Positions 56,074 through 64,000 of a stretch of 64,000 nt of DNA are shown one piece after another. Below the pieces are notes generated by a model. It saw only the letters and a program-made list of their open reading frames with translations, searched no databases and was not told the DNA's origin. Made by a program: the position numbers and the translations under genes. Source of the DNA: Ichthyenterobacterium magnum. GTDB taxonomy: Bacteria > Bacteroidota > Bacteroidia > Flavobacteriales > Flavobacteriaceae. The stretch's first letter is position 1, and each line of letters opens with the position of its first letter. Location of the stretch: NCBI RefSeq assembly GCF_003610635.1, contig NZ_RAQJ01000001.1, forward strand, positions 1,227,684 to 1,291,683, in the 5' to 3' direction.

Positions 56074-56882
56074 CCTTCTTTTTGAATCTCAACTGCATGT
56101 GGATAAGGAATTTCTATTCCTGCTGCGTCAAGAGCTTCTTTAGTGCTTTCAGTGATATCAAAATACACATCCCAGTAGTCTTCATTTAAAACCCAAGGTC
56201 TTACTGCAAAGTTTATTGAGCTATCTGCTAGCTCTACTAAGCTAACTGAAGGTGCTGGATCTTTTAATACTTTAGAGTGTGATGTTAGTACTTTCATTAA
56301 AACATCTTTGGTTTGTTTTATGTCAGAGTCATAGCCAACACCAAATACAAAATTAATTCGTCTAGTAGGTTCGGTAGAATAGTTAATAATATTTCCGTTA
56401 GATAATACACCATTTGGTATAATTACCTCTTTACTGTCTAATGTGGTAAGCTTTGTTGTGAAAATTTCAATTTCTTTTACAACACCTTGTTCGCCCTGAG
56501 CTTCAATATAATCACCAATTTTTATTGGTTTAAAAATCATAATTAAAACACCTCCAGCAAAATTAGCTAAAGAGCCTTGAAGCGCCAAACCAACTGCTAA
56601 ACCAGCAGCAGCTAAAATAGCAGCAAACGATGTTGTTTCAACGCCAACAGTACCGAGTACAACAACAATGAGAACTATTTTTAAAGCCCAACTTAATAGG
56701 TTTAGCAAGAATTTTTTAAGACTTACTTCGTAGTCTCGTTTATCCATTGCTCTAGTTATTCCTTTTAATATGATTTTTATTGCCCATAAACCAACAATCC
56801 AAATAGCGATTGCAGCTATTACTTTTGGGCCAAAATCAATAATGAGTTCGTAACCTTTACTAATCCATTTTTCTAAATCCAT
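56070..56882 (-). CDS. Small-conductance mechanosensitive channel (MscS family)
   Basis: The 270-residue protein has three transmembrane helices (about 17-37, 57-78 and 83-110). The last, pore-lining helix shows the alanine/glycine-rich LAAAGLAVGLALQGSLANFAGG pattern of MscS. The beta domain (IKIGDYIEAQGEQGVVKEI) and C-terminal alpha/beta part follow. It opens under membrane tension to release solutes on hypo-osmotic shock. Simple length, with no extra N-terminal helices. Confidence 0.95.
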   Translation of the reverse strand: MDLEKWISKGYELIIDFGPKVIAAIAIWIVGLWAIKIILKGITRAMDKRDYEVSLKKFLLNLLSWALKIVLIVVVLGTVGVETTSFAAILAAAGLAVGLALQGSLANFAGGVLIMIFKPIKIGDYIEAQGEQGVVKEIEIFTTKLTTLDSKEVIIPNGVLSNGNIINYSTEPTRRINFVFGVGYDSDIKQTKDVLMKVLTSHSKVLKDPAPSVSLVELADSSINFAVRPWVLNEDYWDVYFDITESTKEALDAAGIEIPYPHAVEIQKEG

Positions 56883-56892
56883 TGTGAAGTAT

Positions 56893-57612
56893 TTATTGTA
56901 TTGAATTGATGTAATTTATTAATTTTAATAAATCTGCCTCTTTAGAGGTTTTAATTTTATTAGTTTTTATGTAGGCTAAAATGTCTTTTGAAAGAGCAGG
57001 AAAAAGTTTTGCAAAATCTTTTTTGTTTCTTGGAATTAGAATAGCAGGATTGTCATTTATTCTTAAGTAAAACTTATCTGAGTTTTTAATAAAAGCTGCA
57101 GGCTTTGGTTTATTATAACCATTAGAAGATGTTTTAGCTGGTACATAAAGAACACTGTTCTTTTTAAATAATTTCACAGAATCGTTTTTTAGAGAAAGAT
57201 GAATAAAATACCCTTTTTTATTAAAATCACCATCTTTATAATCAATTAACTCAAATACTTTGCCTGTTGATATTAATGTGATTGTAACATCTTTTATGGA
57301 CTTGTTAATGGCATATTTTTCATTTTTTTCATTTTTAAATTCAAAAACATCACTATAAGCATTATACCTCATGTTATATATTCTTTCTTCTTTGTTTAAA
57401 GCTATTCTTGCTGGAGTAAACTCTTCATTAAGATATGGCGACCCTGTAACATTTGATTTAACATTATTGATATTAGTTTTAATGCTGTTAAAAAACTGAC
57501 CTCTTAAATTAGATTCAATAATTTTACCAGATTGGGAAAAGATTGGAGAAATATTTATAATCGAAATAATCAATAATAAACATAGGGTGTTTTTTTTAGT
57601 TTTCATTTTCAT
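56893..57612 (-). CDS. Uncharacterised secreted protein
   Basis: I do not recognise this 239-residue protein. It has a signal peptide (LCLLLIISIINISPIFS, cleavage before QSG). The rest is polar, with alternating strands and a helical C-terminus (FAKLFPALSKDILAYIKT). The pattern LDSKY/FHLSLKND and the tyrosine-rich segment YNMRYNAYSDVFEF suggest a beta-sheet periplasmic or surface protein. No cysteines outside the signal, no repeats and no sorting domain. It sits 10 bases downstream of no gene on its strand's 5' side and 10 bases before mscS, so they may share a transcript. Confidence 0.6.
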   Translation of the reverse strand: MKMKTKKNTLCLLLIISIINISPIFSQSGKIIESNLRGQFFNSIKTNINNVKSNVTGSPYLNEEFTPARIALNKEERIYNMRYNAYSDVFEFKNEKNEKYAINKSIKDVTITLISTGKVFELIDYKDGDFNKKGYFIHLSLKNDSVKLFKKNSVLYVPAKTSSNGYNKPKPAAFIKNSDKFYLRINDNPAILIPRNKKDFAKLFPALSKDILAYIKTNKIKTSKEADLLKLINYINSIQ

Positions 57613-57654
57613 TTTTTAGTTATTAATATTGATGCCAAATCGATGTTTTAAAAA

Positions 57655-59757
57655 CTAATAATTCATTAAATTAATAGCCGTTTTGACATTTGAGGTTGGC
57701 AATTTACAACTATTATTGACACATACATATATAAGGGTTTCATTTTTAACATATCTATTTTTTAATAGCGGTAAGTTGTTTTCTTTTTCGCTTCCTACAA
57801 TTATTTTGTTTGGAATGTAAGTTTTGTTTAATTCTAATACTTTGTCTTTTAAATCTTGTCCAACAATAGCTATTTCGTAAAAAGGTTCAGAAAGATTAAG
57901 CATAAAATCTAACCAATTAGAATAACCTGAAGCATATTGCTGCATTTCTGGTTTAACGTTATTAAGCATGGTTATTGCAGTTTCTTTAAAATAAGTATTA
58001 TCAAAATAATGAGATAATTTAAATATGCTTTTAGCCATTATTGAGTTGCTGGCAGGAATTACATTATCTCTATATTCTATACTTCGAGAAACTAAATCGA
58101 TATCTTCATTAGATGTAAAATAGAAGAGTTTTGTTTTTTCATCTAAAAAATGATCAAATGTATATAGTGTTAAATCACGAGATATAAGTAACCATTTTTC
58201 GTCTAAGGTATTTTCATATAATATTATAAATGCTTCAATTGTATTTGCATAATCTTCAAGAAACCCATTAATGGTGCTTTCTCCATTTTTATAGTTACGG
58301 TTTAAACCACCATCTTCTCTTAATTGATTATCTAATATAAAGTTTGCATTTTTTAAAGCAGAGTCTAAATAGCTTTGGTTGTTAAATATGCGATAGGCAT
58401 CTAGGTAACCTTTAAGCATAATTGCATTCCAAGCTGTTAATGTTTTATCATCTAGTCTTGGTTTGTCTTTTTTGTTGCGTTCTTCTAATAATAATGTTTT
58501 CCAATCAGTTTTTTTTGTGGCTAGTTCTTGTAAGGTGAGCTTGTGTTTTTTTATTATAGATTCATCATCATCGTTTCTAATTAAAACATAATTGTCGTGT
58601 TCCCAAAGCCCATAATTATTCACATTGTAATAATCTGAGAACAACTCATAATCCTCTTTAAGTATGTCTTTTAATTCTTCTTTTTGCCAAACATAGTAAG
58701 CGCCTTCTTCTAATTCGTTTTTAGAATTATTACTATCTGCATCTAATGATGAATAGAAATTACCATGTCTTCCTGTAAGTTCTTCTTTAATAAACTTAAG
58801 GGTTTCTGTAACGATGTCTTTATAAAGAGGATTTTTTGTAATTAGATAGGCATCAGAATATAAGCTTACTAATTGGCCATTATCGTAGAGCATTTTTTCA
58901 AAATGAGGAACATGCCATTTTGTATCTACAGAATACCTAGAAAAACCTCCGCCTATATGATCAAAAACGCCGCCATAAGCCATTTTTGTTAAAGTTAAAT
59001 TCACATAATCTTGAAGTTTTTTGTTATTTTCTTGATAGGCATATCTTAATAAAAAATGATAATTATTAGGCATCATAAATTTTGGTGCTCTGTTCATGCC
59101 TCCTTTATCATTATCAAATTGTTTAGACCAATTATCTACTGCTGTTTCAATAAAAGGGGTTTCAAAATCTGGAGTATTTAAGTTTAATTCAACTAAGTCT
59201 ATTGATTTTATGCCTTGCTCTAATTTATCTGCATACTCGTATAGTTTTTCTGGATTGTCTTTATAGAGTGTGTTAATTTGATTTAAGGTACTCATCCATT
59301 GATTCTTTTTAAGATAAGTTCCTCCCCAAATTGGTCTTCCATCTGGCAAAGCAATTACATTTAAAGGCCAACCTCCTTGTCCAGTCATAAGTTGAACCGC
59401 ATTCATATAAACTTGATCTATGTCTGGTCGTTCTTCTCTATCAACTTTAATATTTGTAAAATTGGTGTTCATTATTTGAGCTACGTCTTCATTTTCAAAA
59501 CTTTCATGTTCCATAACATGACACCAATGGCAAGCTGCATAACCAATACTAATAATGATTAAATTATTAGTTTCTTTTGCTATAGCTAAAGTTTTATCGT
59601 TCCAAGCTTTCCAATTTACTGGGTTGTGAGCATGCTGTAAAAGATATGGGCTAGTTTCTTTAATTAGTTCATTGGTGAATTGATGTGTCATTGGTTCTGG
59701 GTTTTGACCTTTACAACTTAGTATAATAACAAATAATAATAATTTAATGTAACGCAT
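57655..59757 (-). CDS. DUF255/SPATA20-type thioredoxin-domain lipoprotein
   Basis: The 700-residue protein starts with a lipoprotein signal (LLLFVIILSC, cysteine 15). An N-terminal thioredoxin-like domain contains the family hallmark ETSPYLLQHAHNPV and GYAACHWCHVMEHESFEN, with a CxxC. The larger remainder is an alpha/alpha barrel like cellobiose epimerases, with GGVFDHIGGGFSRYSVD and HFEKMLYDNGQL. The family (YyaL, SPATA20) has no settled activity. The lipid anchor is less common among relatives, many of which are cytoplasmic, so here it may act on periplasmic or surface substrates. Confidence 0.88.
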   Translation of the reverse strand: MRYIKLLLFVIILSCKGQNPEPMTHQFTNELIKETSPYLLQHAHNPVNWKAWNDKTLAIAKETNNLIIISIGYAACHWCHVMEHESFENEDVAQIMNTNFTNIKVDREERPDIDQVYMNAVQLMTGQGGWPLNVIALPDGRPIWGGTYLKKNQWMSTLNQINTLYKDNPEKLYEYADKLEQGIKSIDLVELNLNTPDFETPFIETAVDNWSKQFDNDKGGMNRAPKFMMPNNYHFLLRYAYQENNKKLQDYVNLTLTKMAYGGVFDHIGGGFSRYSVDTKWHVPHFEKMLYDNGQLVSLYSDAYLITKNPLYKDIVTETLKFIKEELTGRHGNFYSSLDADSNNSKNELEEGAYYVWQKEELKDILKEDYELFSDYYNVNNYGLWEHDNYVLIRNDDDESIIKKHKLTLQELATKKTDWKTLLLEERNKKDKPRLDDKTLTAWNAIMLKGYLDAYRIFNNQSYLDSALKNANFILDNQLREDGGLNRNYKNGESTINGFLEDYANTIEAFIILYENTLDEKWLLISRDLTLYTFDHFLDEKTKLFYFTSNEDIDLVSRSIEYRDNVIPASNSIMAKSIFKLSHYFDNTYFKETAITMLNNVKPEMQQYASGYSNWLDFMLNLSEPFYEIAIVGQDLKDKVLELNKTYIPNKIIVGSEKENNLPLLKNRYVKNETLIYVCVNNSCKLPTSNVKTAINLMNY

Positions 59758-59761
59758 GCAT

Positions 59762-59769
59762 CAAAGTTA
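59762..59769 (-). promoter_or_regulatory. Predicted -7 element of the DUF255 gene
   Basis: On the minus strand TAACTTTG matches TAnnTTTG and ends 4 bases before the start codon, implying a leaderless or nearly leaderless transcript. Confidence 0.45.
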
Positions 59770-59788
59770 TTAAAATAGCACATATAAA

Positions 59789-59812
59789 AAAACGCTCAAA
59801 ATAGAGCGTTTT
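59789..59812 (-). terminator. Terminator after the Nfu gene
   Basis: AAAACGCTC and GAGCGTTTT pair perfectly around six bases. On the minus strand a T-run follows. Confidence 0.75.
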
Positions 59813-59834
59813 ACAGGCATATGTATTAAAAAAG

Positions 59835-60737
59835 TTATCCGTTTATAGCTTCAACGGTTTCAACTTTTCCTGCTAACATTTCTCTTAGCATGTTTTCAAT
59901 ACCGTTTTTTAATGTAAATGTTGAAGAAGGACATCCACTACAAGCACCTTGTAGTATAACTTTTACAGTTTTATTATCTGGGTTATAAGATTGAAACTCA
60001 ATATTACCACCATCACTAGCTACTGCAGGTTTAATATGTTCTTCAAGTATATTCACTATTTGTTTTGATGTATCATCAAGAGATTCAAAATTTTTATCTA
60101 ATTGTTCAGTAGTTTTTTGAACTACAGAAGGAGCATTTTTAAGCATTATGTCCTTGCCTGTCTCTATGTAGTTTCTAATAAATTCTCTTAATTCCATAGT
60201 AATGTCATTCCAATCTGCAACATCATATTTAGTAATTGACACAAAATTTTCATCAATAAAAACACGACTTACAAAAGGTAAATGAAACAGTTCTGTAGCT
60301 AATGGTGAGTGTTTTGCCTCGTCAATAGATGTAAATTCATGAGAAGACATTACTAGTTTTTTGTTAGCTACAAATTTTAAAACCGAAGGGTTTGGTGTGC
60401 TTTCAGCATACACCGTTACTGGAATTTTTTTCTGAGTTGTATTATCTTCAATTACAACACCACCATTATTTAGATACGATTCTATTTGTTCTGAAACTTC
60501 ACTCTGTACATCTTTCCATTCAACAATATTATATCGTTCAATAGCCACAAAGTTTCCTGATATATATACTTTTTTAACGAAAGGAAGATAAAATAGTTGT
60601 TGAGCTAACGGCGATGGTTTAGCATCGTCTATAGAATTAAATTCAAAGCTTTGGTGTTGTGTTAAAAAAGAATTGGCTTCAAATTTTAGTATTGTTGGGT
60701 TGCTTGTTTCTTTTATTGAAATTTTTATAGCTTGCAT
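59835..60737 (-). CDS. Nfu-type iron-sulfur cluster carrier with duplicated N-terminal domain
   Basis: The 300-residue protein has two tandem Nfu_N domains (about 9-92 and 108-192), seen by the repeated pattern NPTILKFEAN/NPSVLKFVAN, F..IDDAK.SPLA..LF.LPFV and W.D......I. A C-terminal NifU-like domain (about 219-295) follows with CSGCPS at about 263-268, the 4Fe-4S ligand pair that forms a cluster at a dimer interface. Nfu proteins deliver Fe-S clusters to target enzymes. The duplication of the N-terminal module is the main oddity. Its own promoter and terminator make it monocistronic. Confidence 0.93.
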   Translation of the reverse strand: MQAIKISIKETSNPTILKFEANSFLTQHQSFEFNSIDDAKPSPLAQQLFYLPFVKKVYISGNFVAIERYNIVEWKDVQSEVSEQIESYLNNGGVVIEDNTTQKKIPVTVYAESTPNPSVLKFVANKKLVMSSHEFTSIDEAKHSPLATELFHLPFVSRVFIDENFVSITKYDVADWNDITMELREFIRNYIETGKDIMLKNAPSVVQKTTEQLDKNFESLDDTSKQIVNILEEHIKPAVASDGGNIEFQSYNPDNKTVKVILQGACSGCPSSTFTLKNGIENMLREMLAGKVETVEAING

Positions 60738-60754
60738 TGCAAATATTTTTGCTA

Positions 60755-60762
60755 CAAAAATA
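60755..60762 (-). promoter_or_regulatory. Predicted -7 element of the Nfu gene
   Basis: On the minus strand TATTTTTG matches TAnnTTTG, 17 bases before the ATG. Confidence 0.5.
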
Positions 60763-60918
60763 CTAAACTATTATACAATTAACCGGCTTTTTAAGCCTGT
60801 TGTTTGTTAACAATCCTTAAAATTTCTAATCAAAATTACATACTAAAAATCTAAGTTGAGAGTTATTATACGTGTTAATGGTTTAATGTTTACTGTTAAA
60901 CTAACAATTTTTGTAATC

Positions 60919-60935
60919 AATTACTTTAAGTAATT
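60919..60935. promoter_or_regulatory. 17-bp palindrome upstream of the large adhesin gene
   Basis: AATTACTT-T-AAGTAATT is a perfect 8-bp palindrome, about 80 bases before the adhesin ATG. It could be a regulator-binding site; a promoter-like TAAATTTC lies at 60949. No match to a known operator was recognised. Confidence 0.35.
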
Positions 60936-61013
60936 ACATAAAATTCACTAAATTTCGCCTTTGTTTTTATGTAACCTACTTAAAAACTAATTAAAATTTA
61001 TCAATTAGATTTC

Positions 61014-64000
61014 ATGAAGAAATTTTACTTTTTATTAGTTTGTTTACTATCCTTTAGTGTCTTTTCGCAAGATGTACTCATGCAAAACGGCACATTTAAT
61101 AGATGTGCTCCAGATGTTATATATGATTCAGGAGGAGAATTTAGTAATTATTCTAGTAATGAAAATATAGTAACAACCATTTGCCCTCAAAATGTTGGTG
61201 AGTTCATACTGTTAAACTTTACAAGTTTTAATACAGAAAACGGAGCAGATGTTTTAACCATTTATGATGGTGATGATACTACGGCTTCTATAATAGGTAC
61301 ATATTCTGGTACTAACAGTCCTGGTTCTATACAGGCTTCTGCAGTAAACACTAGTGGATGCATTACATTAGAATTTGTGTCTAATGCTGGAGGAACTTTT
61401 GGAGGTTGGTCTGCAGAAATTTTTTGCGCAGTACCTTGTCAAACAATTACACCTACAATAGATACAACTTTACCAGTGGCTAATAGCTCAGGAGTAATTG
61501 AAATATTGCCAGGTGAAAACGTAGATTTTACAGGGAGCGCAACTTTTTCTAATGATGGAACAGGAGCTACTTATAACTGGAATTTTGGAGGTGCAAATAA
61601 TGTAGCTGGATTATCTGCATCTAACGTGTTTAATAACTCAGGGTCTTATACAGTAACTTTTACGGTTACAGATGCAAGCCCATTGGCTTGTACTGAAACT
61701 GTTACAATTTCTGTGATTGTATTAGAGTCAATTGTAACTATAAATAGTTCTGCATATACAGAGTCTTCATTTACACCTGAAGAACTAATTGAAAATGTAC
61801 TTGTATCTGGAGGTTGTTCAGCAGTTGATAATTTTTCTTTTCAAGTTAATGGAACCCCAACAGATTTACAAACTAAAAGTTATGGTTATTTTAGAAAAGG
61901 AGGTGCTGTAAACTTTCCTTTTGAAGAAGGAATTATTTTAACTACAGGAAGAGCATTTGGAGGCGGTAATACTTTTGGTCCAACTGGAGTGCCAGATCCA
62001 GATTATAATAATGGACAACCTGGAGATTTAGATTTACAAGCTGCTCTTGGACAAGTGAATACTAACGATGCTACGTTTATTAAGTTTAATTTTGTGCCTA
62101 CACAAGACAATATAAGTTTTAGATACATAATGGCATCTGAAGAATATGATGGGTCTACAGAGTGTAGCTTTGCTGATAGTTTTGCATTCTTGCTTAGAGA
62201 GGTAGGTACAACAGCCTATACAAATTTAGCAGTTTTACCAGACGGAATAACACCTGTTAGTGTTACAAATATTAATAATGCAGGTGGTTGTAATGCTAAT
62301 CCCACTTTTTTTGCAGGATATAATACAGGAGAGACGAATTATGGAGGAAGAACAGTAGTATTAACTGCTGTAGCTAATGTAGTTGCTAATGTGACTTACG
62401 AGATAAAACTAGTTGTTGCAGATCAAGGTGATTCCGCTTGGGATTCTGCTATATTTTTAGAAGCAGGTAGTTTTAATTTAGGAGGAGACTTAGGTGACGA
62501 TATAACCATTGCTGCTGGTACTGCGGCCTGTGGTGGAGATAGTATTACTTTAGATACTCAAGCGGTAAGTGCAACTCATACTTGGTATAAAGACACTGTT
62601 GAAATTACAGGAGAAACATCTTCAACGCTTGATATCACTGAGCCAGGAACTTATAGTGTGGATGTCGTTTTTGCTCCAGGCTGTGAAGCATCAGATACTA
62701 TTTTAGTTGAGTTTAAATCAAGTCCAATAGCAAACGTTGCTCAGAATTTAAGTATTTGTGCTTTATCAGGTGTTGGTCAATTTAATTTAACAGATAATGA
62801 TGATGATATTTTGGGAACTCAAAACCCCTTAGACTATATTATAACGTATCATTTAACTGAGCAAGATGCTATAGATAATTTAAACCCTTTAACTAGTCCT
62901 TATACTAATGTGTCTAGTCCACAAACAGTATATACAAGAATTGCAGACTTAACTCAAGAATGTTTTGATACTACATCTTTTGATTTAACTTTTAATAATA
63001 TTACAATTGATAGTCCTTTATCACCTTTGCAGGTTTGTGATGATGCTACTGCAGATGGTTTAGCAATGTTTACGTTAACAGATAGAGACGCACAAGTTAT
63101 TGGAACATTAGATGCATCTACAGTTAATGTGTCTTATTATGAAAATCAAGTTGATGCAGACTCGGGAATGAATGAGTTATTGTCGCCTTACATGAATACT
63201 TCCAATAATCAAATTATTTATGTAAGGCTTGAAGCTAATTCGAGTGCTGCATGTTATAATACTGCAACTTTAGAATTGGTTGTAAACCCATTACCAAATC
63301 CTATTGTACCAATAGATTATGAGGTTTGTGATGATGACAATGATGGCTTCTCTAGTTTCGATTTAACATTAAAAGATACAGAAGTATTAAATGGTCAAAC
63401 AGGAATGACAGTAAGTTATTATGAAACACTTTCTGATGCTCAAGCAGGAGTAGATGCTCTAACAAGCCCTTATAATAACACAGCTATTAATACACAATCA
63501 ATATTTGTGCGTTTAGAAGATGACGCTACAGGCTGTTATGATACTGTTCAGTTTAGCTTGTTTGTCCATCCAATACCAACAATAGGGATAATAACAAACG
63601 AAGTGTTATGTGATGATAATAATCCTAGCGATTTACAAGAACTGTTTGATTTATCTTCTAAAACCTCTGAAATACTAAATGGTCAAATAAACACTAATGT
63701 AACGTTTCATGTATCTCAAACAGATGCTGAAGATGACCTTAATGCTTTAGCAAGTCCGTATCTTAATGTGAGTACCCCACAAACAATATATGTAAGATTA
63801 GAAAATACAATAACTTCATGTTCTAATATTGGAACTTTTAATCTAATTGTAAACCCATTGCCAGCTTTAATCCCACCAACCGCATTAGAGGTTTGTGATG
63901 ATGGCGTACCAGATGGGTTGACGAGTATAGATTTAACGTTAAAGAATTTAGAGATAACGGGGAACAATCCGGATTATTCAGTGAGTTATTATTTAACTCA
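61014..64000 (+). CDS. Large modular secreted adhesin-like protein (partial, runs off the window)
   Basis: From ATG 61014 the frame is open for 995 codons to the edge, so the C-terminus is missing. Domains in order: signal peptide (FYFLLVCLLSFSVFS), a CUB-like domain (about 30-140, with FNTENGADVLTIYDGDD), a PKD domain (about 150-240), a choice-of-anchor-type domain (about 245-492, with GIILTTGRA and IMASEEYDGSTECSFADSFAFLL), an Ig-like domain (about 505-570, with CGGDSITLDTQ and TWYKD), then repeats of about 90 residues starting near 576, 671, 764, 859 and 955. Each ends in a V..PLP or similar motif and starts near a VCDD pattern. Such proteins are usually T9SS-exported, with a type B sorting domain at the unseen end, and often act in adhesion or gliding. 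Confidence 0.88.
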   Translation, partial: MKKFYFLLVCLLSFSVFSQDVLMQNGTFNRCAPDVIYDSGGEFSNYSSNENIVTTICPQNVGEFILLNFTSFNTENGADVLTIYDGDDTTASIIGTYSGTNSPGSIQASAVNTSGCITLEFVSNAGGTFGGWSAEIFCAVPCQTITPTIDTTLPVANSSGVIEILPGENVDFTGSATFSNDGTGATYNWNFGGANNVAGLSASNVFNNSGSYTVTFTVTDASPLACTETVTISVIVLESIVTINSSAYTESSFTPEELIENVLVSGGCSAVDNFSFQVNGTPTDLQTKSYGYFRKGGAVNFPFEEGIILTTGRAFGGGNTFGPTGVPDPDYNNGQPGDLDLQAALGQVNTNDATFIKFNFVPTQDNISFRYIMASEEYDGSTECSFADSFAFLLREVGTTAYTNLAVLPDGITPVSVTNINNAGGCNANPTFFAGYNTGETNYGGRTVVLTAVANVVANVTYEIKLVVADQGDSAWDSAIFLEAGSFNLGGDLGDDITIAAGTAACGGDSITLDTQAVSATHTWYKDTVEITGETSSTLDITEPGTYSVDVVFAPGCEASDTILVEFKSSPIANVAQNLSICALSGVGQFNLTDNDDDILGTQNPLDYIITYHLTEQDAIDNLNPLTSPYTNVSSPQTVYTRIADLTQECFDTTSFDLTFNNITIDSPLSPLQVCDDATADGLAMFTLTDRDAQVIGTLDASTVNVSYYENQVDADSGMNELLSPYMNTSNNQIIYVRLEANSSAACYNTATLELVVNPLPNPIVPIDYEVCDDDNDGFSSFDLTLKDTEVLNGQTGMTVSYYETLSDAQAGVDALTSPYNNTAINTQSIFVRLEDDATGCYDTVQFSLFVHPIPTIGIITNEVLCDDNNPSDLQELFDLSSKTSEILNGQINTNVTFHVSQTDAEDDLNALASPYLNVSTPQTIYVRLENTITSCSNIGTFNLIVNPLPALIPPTALEVCDDGVPDGLTSIDLTLKNLEITGNNPDYSVSYYLT
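63025..64000 (+). repeat. Tandem adhesin repeats of about 90 residues
   Basis: Four units with VCDD-type starts and V-N-P-L-P-type ends are visible (about 63025, 63305, 63590 and 63880), the last truncated; a more diverged unit begins near 62740. DNA identity between units is only moderate, so this is old duplication. Confidence 0.75.

Noticed and set aside
63716..63967. Antisense ORF opposite the adhesin repeats
   Set aside because: Shadow frame of the repeat-rich adhesin, with no support of its own.
1..64000. CRISPR array, prophage or insertion sequence with transposase
   Set aside because: No regularly spaced repeats, integrase, phage structural genes or transposase were seen; repeats found are intergenic elements or coding repeats.

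Overview
The window is ordinary chromosome from a low-GC marine-type Flavobacteriaceae (Bacteroidota). The evidence is a type IX secretion translocon gene (sprA), C-terminal Por-type sorting domains, an alternative complex III (act) operon feeding a cytochrome oxidase, promoters of the TTTG-N19-21-TAnnTTTG type, few Shine-Dalgarno sequences and A/T-rich spacers. I see no CRISPR array, no transposase, no rRNA and one tRNA.

Layout. 1-4.6 kb: a redox-dead thioredoxin-like protein, a NodB-type polysaccharide deacetylase and a large GT117/DUF2723 membrane protein. 4.7-4.9 kb: tRNA-Gln(UUG), with a copy of its 3' end about 111 bp downstream. 4.9-10.8 kb: a universal stress protein, then rimP-nusA-infB behind a leader hairpin, then a SPOR protein. 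11.0-22.7 kb: actABCDEF followed by cytochrome oxidase subunits II and I, a complete quinol-to-oxygen electron route in one run. 22.9-24.2 kb: a secreted VCBS-repeat protein with a recent internal duplication. 24.3-27.6 kb: ruvB, a cytochrome P450 and queG with overlapping ends. 27.6-38.7 kb: maeB, then ruvA-sprA-gcvH-vanZ. 38.7-42.9 kb: two TonB paralogues and an outer-membrane protein that carries a third TonB-like domain at its N-terminus. 42.9-43.8 kb: a metallo-beta-lactamase-fold hydrolase. 44.1-49.6 kb: oxidase completion genes (haem farnesyltransferase, two subunit III proteins, subunit IV, a SCO-like protein, SCO1, DUF420, and a small CxxC membrane protein). 49.7-55.4 kb: a MacB-type ABC exporter with fusion protein and TolC. 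55.4-60.7 kb: tsaB, mscS, an unknown secreted protein, a DUF255 lipoprotein and an Nfu-type Fe-S protein. 61.0 kb to the edge: the start of a very large modular secreted adhesin, cut by the window.

How the genes fit together. The act-cox run makes the quinol-oxidising complex and the oxidase core. The 44-49.6 kb cluster supplies haem modification, the remaining oxidase subunits and copper delivery. SprA is the outer-membrane pore through which the VCBS protein, and probably the adhesin at the right edge, would be exported. The TonB cluster would power outer-membrane transport.

I do not see a clearly new stand-alone system. The most unusual items are: the TonB-like domain placed on an outer-membrane protein next to two true TonB genes; a helix-hairpin-helix domain fused to ActC; a SCO-fold protein without copper ligands next to real SCO1; a tiny CAMC protein in the oxidase-assembly cluster; the attenuator-like hairpin before rimP; and MITE-like and other intergenic repeats.
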